Origin: Tannerella sp.
Lineage (GTDB): Bacteria; Bacteroidota; Bacteroidia; Bacteroidales; Tannerellaceae
NCBI GenBank assembly: GCA_031268395.1
Contig: JAIRXI010000039.1
Coordinates: forward strand, 1 to 10,684
Direction of reading: 5' to 3'
DNA length: 10,684 bases
The translations under genes and the position numbers were made by a program. Numbering within the stretch: the first letter of the stretch is position 1; each line of letters opens with the position of its first letter. The notes below the pieces were generated by a model, which saw only the letters and a list, made by a program, of their open reading frames with translations, did not search any database and was not told where the DNA came from. Shown here in pieces: positions 5,901-10,684 of this stretch.

Positions 5901-7384
5901 TTCTCATACCGGTACCCCCTGTACTCCAGCTGGCTCACCCGAGCCTGGATGTTCCCCGCGAGCGAGTTGTCCGTTGAGTGGGAAGCGTCCAGTTCGGCAG
6001 AAAAGCGAACCGTCCCCCACGGATTTTCACCGTCGAACAGCCGGCCGACATCCCATTCGGAAGAAGCGATCCGGCCTTTCAGGTAGAAGGCAATCTGTTC
6101 CTCCCGCCTGTATCCGATCAGCATGTCCGTTTCGAGGGAGCCGATGTCCGACTGTAATTTGCCAAAGGCCACCAGGTGGTCGATGAAACCTGATATTTCG
6201 CCGGCAAAGCCGATCTGCCCCAGCCGCAGGAGGGGGGCGGGAAGGGCGGACGGGTTTTCCGTCAGCCTGGCAACCATGTCCGTCAGCCTGGCGGCAGTCA
6301 GCTGTAGCCGGTCAATGCGTCCGAACAGGTAGGTGGTTTCCGGTTGCAGGAGATTCTTCAATTCTATTTCTCCCTGGAACGACAGGGCGCTGTTCTGTTT
6401 CAGGGCCAGCTTCCGGATACGCAGATCGTCCGGGGAGCCGGACACGTCTGCCGAGAGTTCCATGCGCTCGGGGAAATGCCTCAGGGCAGGTTCAAAAGCG
6501 GTAAAATCGCGCAGGCAGAGGCTGGGGGCATTCAGGCGAAACTCGACGGAGGCGTCGGCCGGCGTCGAAGCAACACTGTCGGCATCCTGAAAGCGGATGC
6601 GCGCCTCCGCGATCTGCAGGAGCGTTTCCGGCAGGCGAATGTCAATCCCGTCGAGGGCAATGTCCTGCCGGTTTCCGTTCAGGCGCGCCGACAGTTTTTC
6701 CAGCCGGAAACCGGAGCGTTCCTGAAAACTCAGCGTCCGGATACGGACATCCAGGCTGTCGCCGTCCAGCCTGTCCAGCGAAAGCTGTCCGCCCAGCTTT
6801 TCCAGCAGCACGTGGTTCGGATCGAAGGTCCGCGATGTGCCGGGCGTGTCGGCCACGTCGTAGCGGATGCTGCCGTTTCGAAACAGGACAGAATGTATCC
6901 GGAGGCTGATATCCGGGTGTTGCGCTGTGTCGCGGGAGGCGAGGGCGTCCAGCAGAAACTGCAGATTGAGCGGGGCGGCAGAGGTTTCGCGGTGCAGGTT
7001 GAGCGAAAAGTTGAACAGACGCACGGTCGTGAAGACCCATTTCTTCTGCAGAAACGGCCACACCTTGAAACCGGCAGAGACATGACCGGCCTCAAACAGC
7101 CGTTCGCCGCGCCGGTCGTCCAGCGAGACGTCGCTCAACGCCAAACGGTTTAACCAGACCAGTTCCACCTTTCCGATCTTCACGGGGACATTCAGCTGCG
7201 AAGACAGAAATTTGCCGGCTTCCCCTGCCATCTTTCCCTGTATCTGTGGAATATGCAGCAAGGCAGCCGGCAGCGCGTAAAAAATACCCCACAGGAGGAG
7301 GAGCGCGATTACTATGTACTTTAAAATCCTGATAGTCTCTTTATTTATCTGTTCTGTTATCTCTGTTCGGACGCCTTCCCGCAT
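2906..7384 (-). CDS. tamB: TamB-family translocation and assembly / lipid-transfer protein
   Basis: This gene encodes a very long envelope protein of 1492 residues from ATG 7384-7382. It has an N-terminal membrane anchor (YIVIALLLLWGIFYALPAALL, about residues 23-43), a long series of beta-strand-rich repeats typical of AsmA/TamB bridges, and a C-terminal TamB (DUF490) domain of about 450 residues. Recognisable C-terminal segments include DMMARQIVYLLALNKFY, ALSAQLSNIL, FDLEYRLTPGGEIRLKAYN and GAGIMFHKDF near the end. In Proteobacteria TamB works with the Omp85 protein TamA. Bacteroidota homologues are thought to act between inner and outer membranes in protein assembly or phospholipid transport. 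A GTG at 7408-7406 would add eight residues; I prefer the ATG because GTG starts are uncommon here. Divergent tamB and tsaD is an arrangement I associate with Bacteroidales. Length is normal and no break is seen. The long plus-strand open frames across it are GC-driven shadows. Confidence 0.93.
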   Translation of the reverse strand: MREGVRTEITEQINKETIRILKYIVIALLLLWGIFYALPAALLHIPQIQGKMAGEAGKFLSSQLNVPVKIGKVELVWLNRLALSDVSLDDRRGERLFEAGHVSAGFKVWPFLQKKWVFTTVRLFNFSLNLHRETSAAPLNLQFLLDALASRDTAQHPDISLRIHSVLFRNGSIRYDVADTPGTSRTFDPNHVLLEKLGGQLSLDRLDGDSLDVRIRTLSFQERSGFRLEKLSARLNGNRQDIALDGIDIRLPETLLQIAEARIRFQDADSVASTPADASVEFRLNAPSLCLRDFTAFEPALRHFPERMELSADVSGSPDDLRIRKLALKQNSALSFQGEIELKNLLQPETTYLFGRIDRLQLTAARLTDMVARLTENPSALPAPLLRLGQIGFAGEISGFIDHLVAFGKLQSDIGSLETDMLIGYRREEQIAFYLKGRIASSEWDVGRLFDGENPWGTVRFSAELDASHSTDNSLAGNIQARVSQLEYRGYRYENILLAGRFSRQEFHGRIDVDDPSGNLHVEGFVRDSGEHSVLQFSAGLADLRPDKLLFTDRYDQPRMSLHLSAHLTGNHPDNLAGQVVMENFSFQTAGQSFRLDTLQIDAVNGENGRRLTVRSDFLNGEISGAYSFASLAPSLLYTLRTYLPSLPLKGDGPPAGNAFSLAMTLENTEALASAFKLPFANIEQGYISARYDNLRRIYRFRATLPGFRIGKSAFEHGSLEMDSPDGRIRLQAKTTFIHKKGARNTLQLESEAADDRIRTWLSLESLKNRDSIARATFTASTLLVTDRDGNGKPSLRTEVTLEPNRIVVRDSVWNMEPASVTVMNGNTTIDNFYISKGEQYLRINGTASVGNPKEAILVNLNGIELSHIFDILNIPALQFGGRATGTVSLNNLYGTPAMNTNLEVQHFSFNQVVQGDLKLFSEWDNNQEGILLMGTIYRNDSTWTDVDGLIFPAGPREGLSLHFAARDLDLAMLHPYVDGFTKVIGGRAYGNIHLFGPFSRLSFEGSAFVSEGRIGVDFLNTDYTFSDTVYLTPASIRGTEIAIRDRNGNSGTISFDVRHSYLKDFTFQADVRAQNLLVYDASERINPQIYGMVYGSGNAQIRGNEQLVTVDAVLRSDPKTNLEFNFMHGSTVGEYDFIRFRDPLPGTTTRQAAAAVSPADSDEGTGVRVNCLIEATPDASLGLVMDPVSGDRIRGNGNGDMQIVYDSRTDVTSMHGSYTIRNGSYNFSLQQLIRKDFQIREGSRIDFGGDPMEANLNLRAIYFLTANIEDLDQLLSRETLRTSVPVNCVLNLNGRLQSPSISFDMELPNSSGELARQVKSFIDTEDMMARQIVYLLALNKFYTPDYSMNDSRSDEFSAVASSALSAQLSNILNSLTDKVQIGTNIRSRQDDVTNPEVEMLLSSQLLDNRLLFNGNFGYKNSSIQTNAFIGEFDLEYRLTPGGEIRLKAYNHANDLYRYHKAMNRQGAGIMFHKDFSTLTEIFRRRKKAAIP

Positions 7385-7389
7385 CCAGC

Positions 7390-7415
7390 CGGTCCGGTCG
7401 GCTTTCACCGGACCG
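7390..7415 (-). promoter_or_regulatory. Hairpin at the 5' end of the tamB message
   Basis: A perfect 8-bp GC-rich stem CGGTCCGG/CCGGACCG (7390-7397 with 7408-7415) has a 10-nt loop that contains most of the alternative GTG codon. It lies 5 nt before the preferred ATG and just after the likely transcription start, so it would form at the extreme 5' end of the mRNA. Confidence 0.4.
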
Positions 7416-7431
7416 CCGTAAATTTATTCCG

Positions 7432-7439
7432 CAAAAGTA
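7432..7439 (-). promoter_or_regulatory. Candidate -7 promoter box for tamB
   Basis: The minus strand reads TACTTTTG, an exact TAnnTTTG match, about 47 bp upstream of the tamB ATG. No clear TTTG -33 box is found at 19-21 bp, so the call rests on the -7 box and its position. For tsaD on the other strand, TTATTTTG (7462-7469), one base off consensus, is the only candidate. Confidence 0.4.
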
Positions 7440-7486
7440 ATATCTATTGCCGTAGATTTCGTTATTTTGCACTCTATTTTTTCATT

Positions 7487-8509
7487 ATGAGCATAACTAT
7501 TCTGGGAATCGAATCCTCCTGCGACGATACTTCCTGCGCCGTGATCCGCGACGGCGTGCTGCTGTCTAACGTGATTGCCGGGCAGTCGGTACACGAAGCG
7601 TATGGCGGCGTGGTGCCGGAACTGGCCTCGCGCGCCCATCTGCAGCACATCATTCCCGTGACGGCAGAAGCCCTCAAACGCGCCGGCATCCGGCAGGAAG
7701 AACTGAGTGCGATCGCCTTCACGCGCGGGCCGGGGCTGCTCGGCTCGCTGCTGGTGGGCGTTTCCTTTGCCAAAGGACTTGCGCTCGCGCTGCACTGTCC
7801 CGTCATCGGGGTCAATCACTTGCAGGCGCATGTACTGGCGCATTTTATCAGGCAGACGCCGGACAGCGGACGGCATCCGCAATTCCCCTTTCTCTGCCTG
7901 CTGGTGTCGGGCGGCAATTCCCAGATCATCCGGGTGGAGGCATACAACCGGATGGAAATCATCGGGCAGACGATTGACGATGCCGCCGGTGAAGCGTTCG
8001 ACAAGTGCGCCAAGGTGATAGGGCTGGGCTATCCGGGCGGACCGGCCGTGAATCGCCTGGCCGGCGAAGGCCGTCCGGAGGCCTTTCTTTTCAGCAAACC
8101 GCGCGTGCCCGGTTATGACTACAGCTTCAGCGGCTTAAAGACGTCATTTCTCTATACGCTGCGGGATGCGCTGAAGGAAAATCCGGATTTCATCGAACAA
8201 AACAGGGCGGATCTATGTGCCTCGCTGCAGGCAACCGTCGTTGAAATACTGATGGATAAACTGCGGAAGGCGGCAGCGGACTTGAATATACGGGAAGTAG
8301 CCGTAGCCGGCGGCGTGTCGGCCAATTCGGGCTTGCGGGACGCTTTCCGCGAACATGCCGCGCGTTTGGGGTGGAACGTCTACCTCCCGCCCAATGCCTT
8401 TACGACAGACAATGCGGCAATGGTTGCCATGACCGGATATTATAAATATCAGGATGGCGATTGCTGTTCGATGGATGCGGTTCCGTTCTCGCGAACGCTT
8501 ATGGAATGA
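7487..8509 (+). CDS. tsaD: tRNA N6-threonylcarbamoyladenosine transferase TsaD
   Basis: This cytoplasmic enzyme transfers the threonylcarbamoyl group from threonylcarbamoyl-AMP to A37 of tRNAs reading ANN codons, working with TsaB and TsaE. The 340 residues match the family length. Visible signatures are IESSCDDTS (8-16), GGVVPELASRAH (40-51), the metal-binding HxxxH pair H111 and H115 in NHLQAH, LVSGGNSQI (139-147, with Asn where many homologues have His), QTIDDAAGEAFDK (161-173), GGVSANSGLR, and TTDNAAM with D308, the expected third metal ligand. The ATG follows an AT-rich leader without Shine-Dalgarno and gives the canonical N-terminus. It diverges from tamB across 102 bp and is followed by cinA after 117 bp. 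Confidence 0.98.
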   Translation: MSITILGIESSCDDTSCAVIRDGVLLSNVIAGQSVHEAYGGVVPELASRAHLQHIIPVTAEALKRAGIRQEELSAIAFTRGPGLLGSLLVGVSFAKGLALALHCPVIGVNHLQAHVLAHFIRQTPDSGRHPQFPFLCLLVSGGNSQIIRVEAYNRMEIIGQTIDDAAGEAFDKCAKVIGLGYPGGPAVNRLAGEGRPEAFLFSKPRVPGYDYSFSGLKTSFLYTLRDALKENPDFIEQNRADLCASLQATVVEILMDKLRKAAADLNIREVAVAGGVSANSGLRDAFREHAARLGWNVYLPPNAFTTDNAAMVAMTGYYKYQDGDCCSMDAVPFSRTLME

Positions 8510-8626
8510 CCGGAGGGCGAAGGGTATTGCGGGAACGGATTTCGAGAGGTGACAATATAAGGAAGGACAAAAAGCCGGCACGGATACGCAAGGGCTTTAT
8601 CATTAACTATTAACAGTTATACAGAC

Positions 8627-9871
8627 ATGGATGTTGAAATTATTACGATTGGCGACGAGTTGCTGATCGGGCAGGTGGTGGACACCAATTCTGCATGGAT
8701 GGGACAGGCGCTGAATGACCTCGGCTTCCGGGTGATCTGCCGGACGGCGGTCGGCGACGTGGAGGAAGACATTATTTCGGCCATCGGCGCGGCAAAACGC
8801 CGGGCGCCGCTGGTGCTGCTTACCGGGGGGTTAGGCCCGACAAGAGATGATCTTACGCTGCGGACGCTCTGCCGCTATTTCGGTTGCCAACTGCACTTTT
8901 CGGAAGCCGTTTACGCGGATATTGAGCGGTTTTTCCGACTGCGCGGTCGCCCGGTGAACGAACTGACGCGCCTTCAGGCGATGGTGCCCGACCGGTGTAC
9001 GGTGATCCGCAACCAGGCCGGGACGGCGCCGTGCACCTGGTTCGAGCGCGAGGGCTTTACGCTGGTTTCCATGCCGGGCGTGCCGTCCGAGATGCAGTGG
9101 CTGATGACCGCCGAAGTGTTGCCCCGCCTGGCGAAACGGTTTCGGAGAGACCTGTATATCCGGCACCGGACCTGCTGGATCGGGGATTATGCGGAGTCGG
9201 AACTGGCCATGCATCTGTCCGGCTTCGAAGACGGTCTGCCGCCGTTCGTCAAACTGGCCTATTTGCCGCAGGCGGGCGTCATCCGTCTGCGGCTGTCGGC
9301 TTCCGGCCCGGAACCGGAAGCGATTGACGGGAGCATGGCGGCTCTGCAGACCGAACTGGAAGGCCTGCTGGAGGGACATGTTCTTGCGGCCGAAGACAAG
9401 CCGGTCGAGGTGATCGTGGGCGAACGCCTGCGCGAACGGGGCTGCACGGTCGGGACGGCGGAAAGCTGCACGGGCGGCGCCATCGCCGCGCTGCTGACGT
9501 CGACGCCGGGCAGTTCTGCCTACTTTGCCGGCGCCATTGTCGCGTATGCCAACGCGGTAAAGCGGCATGTGCTGGGCGTGTCGGAAGACGATTTGCAGCA
9601 GCACGGCGCCGTGAGCCGCGAAGTGGTGGAACAGATGGCGCAGGGCGCGCTGCGCGTGCTGGGATGCGATTACGCCATTGCCACATCGGGGATCGCCGGG
9701 CCGGACGGCGGCACGCCCGACAAACCGGTCGGCGCCGTATGGATTGCCGTAGCCTCGAAAGACGGCGTCACCTCCCGCCGTCATCAGTTCGGCGCCCTCC
9801 GCGCTCAAAACGTGCAGCGCGCCACCCTGACGGCCTTGCTGATGCTGCTGAAAAAACTGGCTGCCGGCTAA
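8627..9871 (+). CDS. cinA: CinA: competence/damage-inducible protein, NMN deamidase family
   Basis: This is a two-domain protein of 414 residues, the usual full length. The N-terminal MoaB/MogA-like (COG1058) domain shows EIITIGDELLIGQVVDTNS (4-22) and LTGGLGPTRDDLT (65-77), and this part hydrolyses ADP-ribose-type pyrophosphates in characterised homologues. Next come GTAPCTWFE and MPGVPSEM. The C-terminal PncC-type domain (from about residue 260) contains AESCTGG (278-284, with the catalytic Ser region), GSSAYFAGAIVAYANAVK and ATSGIAGPDGGTPDKPVG. PncC enzymes convert NMN to nicotinate mononucleotide, recycling pyridine nucleotides. It follows tsaD on the same strand, and the 117-bp gap shows neither a clear terminator nor a clear promoter. 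In many Bacteroidales I would expect rpmB next; here cinA is followed by accessory sequence. Confidence 0.96.
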   Translation: MDVEIITIGDELLIGQVVDTNSAWMGQALNDLGFRVICRTAVGDVEEDIISAIGAAKRRAPLVLLTGGLGPTRDDLTLRTLCRYFGCQLHFSEAVYADIERFFRLRGRPVNELTRLQAMVPDRCTVIRNQAGTAPCTWFEREGFTLVSMPGVPSEMQWLMTAEVLPRLAKRFRRDLYIRHRTCWIGDYAESELAMHLSGFEDGLPPFVKLAYLPQAGVIRLRLSASGPEPEAIDGSMAALQTELEGLLEGHVLAAEDKPVEVIVGERLRERGCTVGTAESCTGGAIAALLTSTPGSSAYFAGAIVAYANAVKRHVLGVSEDDLQQHGAVSREVVEQMAQGALRVLGCDYAIATSGIAGPDGGTPDKPVGAVWIAVASKDGVTSRRHQFGALRAQNVQRATLTALLMLLKKLAAG

Positions 9872-9897
9872 GGAATTGTCCGGAAATAACGCATACA

Positions 9898-9946
9898 TTG
9901 AACGATGAGGGGTGAATGAGGAAGGATGAACGGGGGACATGGTGGA
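9898..9946. repeat. Degenerate GATGAACG-type simple repeat
   Basis: Irregular GATGAAC/GGTGAATG/GGATGAACGGGGG units follow cinA. They resemble the runs in the inverted repeat at 2720-2904 and end in the same GATGAACGGGG string. No inverted partner is seen nearby. Confidence 0.55.
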
Positions 9947-9959
9947 TTTATAATCCCGG

Positions 9960-10234
9960 ATCGTTTGCTGCTGACATGCTGTTTCCGGGGGACAGGTTTG
10001 CATATAGCCCGGAAGAACCGCAAGCCGGCAAATTCCTTCGTCTTCGGCGTCAAAGATTTTCCGGACATGCTCGGCATACGCCGCCACTGCTTCCTCTTCG
10101 ATGTCGGTCAGTTCCGTCACGTCGTCGCCGGGAAGACCCCATCCCTGCGCGTTCTTCACGCATTCTTCCTTAATGTTCTTTGCCCAGGCAATCAATTCGC
10201 CCTCTTTTACGGGCTGATACGGTTTCTTATGCAT
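9960..10234 (-). pseudogene. Truncated WxxP-family hypothetical gene (N-terminal fragment)
   Basis: From ATG 10234-10232 the frame reads MHKKPYQPVKEGELIAWAKN, then WGLPGDDVTELTDIEEEAVAAY (32-53) and AEHVRKIF. A Trp-rich N-terminus, WxxP at about residue 32 and the following Leu/Ala helix match a family of Bacteroidales hypothetical proteins usually near 200 residues. Similarity to that pattern fades after about residue 65. The frame has no stop and runs on through the simple repeat and antisense through all but about the first 200 bp of cinA to 8831; that extension is not credible as protein. I therefore read it as a 3'-truncated remnant, with the exact break somewhere between about 9960 and 10040. 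A frameshift into the frame ending at 9868 is another possibility. The leader is AT-rich, and the 21-bp array begins 66 bp upstream. Confidence 0.5.
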
Positions 10235-10246
10235 AAATGTCTGTTT

Positions 10247-10684
10247 TTATAATGAATACTGTTTATATAATGATCCCAACTGTCCTGTTTTCCCGCTATC
10301 GGTACTTACCTTTGCGCCAAAGGTACTTACCTTTACGCCAAAGGTACTTACCTTTGCGCCAAAGGTACTTACCTTTGCGCCAAAGGTACTTACCTTTACG
10401 CCAAAGGTACTTACCTTTGCTCCAAAGGTACTTACCTTTGTACTAAAGGTACTTCTCTTTGCGCCAAAGGTACTTCTCTTTGCTGCATCGGTACTTACCT
10501 TTGCAGAAAAGGTACTTCTCAGCCATGAAAGGTAAGTACCTTTGCCGCATCGGTACTTCCTTTTGCTGCATCGGTACTTACCTTTGCCGCATCGGTACTT
10601 CCCTTTGTGCCAAAGGTACTTACCTTTGCATCATCGGTACTTACCTTTGTGTCATCGGTACTTACCTTTGCGACATCGGTACTT
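10247..10684 (-). pseudogene. Heptad-repeat frame broken by a 20-bp unit, runs off the window
   Basis: Entering from the right edge, the minus strand encodes heptads STDVAKV, STDDTKV, STDDAKV, STFGTKG, STDAAKV and so on, until a stop near 10520. Just after a 20-bp unit the same heptad resumes in a shifted frame: STFSAKV, STDAAKR, STFGAKR, then a run of STFGAKV. This finishes with SGKTGQLGSLYKQYSL and a stop at 10247-10249, 12 nt before the ATG at 10234. The STxxAKV frame is free of other stops, apart from the break, over all units seen. This suggests a once-coding heptad protein with a 1-bp deletion. No ATG is seen in this frame, so the start would be beyond the window. It could instead be a non-coding array. 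The plus-strand frame 10237-10446 (RYLPLRQ repeats) is the mirror translation. Confidence 0.35.
10301..10684. repeat. 21-bp tandem array, 18 units plus a partial, continuing past the edge
   Basis: Units begin GGTACTTACC, or the variants GGTACTTCTC and GGTACTTCC, at 10301, 10322, 10343, 10364, 10385, 10406, 10427, 10448, 10469, 10490, 10511, 10531, 10552, 10573, 10594, 10615, 10636, 10657 and 10678. Spacing is 21 bp everywhere except 20 bp between 10511 and 10531. The left half mostly ends its units in GCGCCAAA and the right half mostly in GCATC or CATC, so there are two sub-families. The unit at 10531 carries GGTAAGTACC, the reverse complement of the usual head. This is not a CRISPR: units are contiguous with no unique spacers. 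Confidence 0.95.

Noticed and set aside
3491..7153. Several long plus-strand frames (for example 3491-4537, 4664-5503, 6344-7153)
   Set aside because: They are shadows of tamB, which is continuous and recognisable over the whole region.
8831..9959. 467-codon minus-strand open frame covering most of cinA
   Set aside because: Only its first 65-90 codons resemble a known family. The rest is antisense to a well-supported cinA and is Arg/Gln/His-rich, as expected from the complement of a GC-rich gene.
10237..10446. Plus-strand RYLPLRQ heptad protein
   Set aside because: This is the mirror translation of the tandem array, and the minus-strand heptad frame has the better context upstream of a gene.
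10301..10684. CRISPR array
   Set aside because: The units are contiguous 21-bp tandem copies without unique spacers, and there are no cas genes.

Overview
The window looks chromosomal and comes from a Bacteroidota species, most likely order Bacteroidales. Four things point there. A long TamB-type gene diverges from tsaD, which is followed by cinA. Gene leaders are AT-rich and lack Shine-Dalgarno sequences. TAnnTTTG-type -7 promoter boxes occur. A family of small WxxP hypothetical proteins, which I know mainly from this order, is present. Coding GC is visibly high, which would fit a GC-rich Tannerellaceae- or Rikenellaceae-like lineage, but I cannot fix the genus.

Left accessory part (1-2900). 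On the minus strand, reading from high to low coordinates: a good promoter (2079-2109), a leader with an 11-C tract and a strong hairpin, a heptad-repeat gene that appears frameshifted (1787-1361), an unrecognised 334-residue protein ending in a coiled coil (1349-345), and the first 94 codons of a secreted glycoside-hydrolase-like protein running off the window. From about 2110 to 2904 I see no credible gene. That stretch holds a nested palindromic repeat of the ATTGCGAGG type (2323-2525) and a long inverted repeat built from GATGAAC runs (2720-2904), which abuts the tamB stop codon.

Core part (2906-9871). tamB (minus) is divergent from tsaD and cinA (plus). TamB is an envelope AsmA/TamB-like lipid-transfer or assembly factor. 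TsaD makes the t6A37 modification of ANN-decoding tRNAs. CinA combines a pyrophosphatase-like and an NMN-deamidase-like domain. All three look intact.

Right accessory part (9872-10684). A truncated N-terminal fragment of a WxxP-family gene on the minus strand is preceded by a 21-bp tandem array that continues out of the window.

The most interesting signal is that the two accessory ends are variants of the same cassette. Each has a 21-bp tandem array that reads, on the minus strand, as a heptad-repeat protein. In each the heptad frame closes 11-12 nt before the ATG of a WxxP-like gene, and in each it is broken by a single odd-length unit (22 bp on the left, 20 bp on the right). The two arrays differ in sequence but share period, orientation, heptad register and a CTTYG core.
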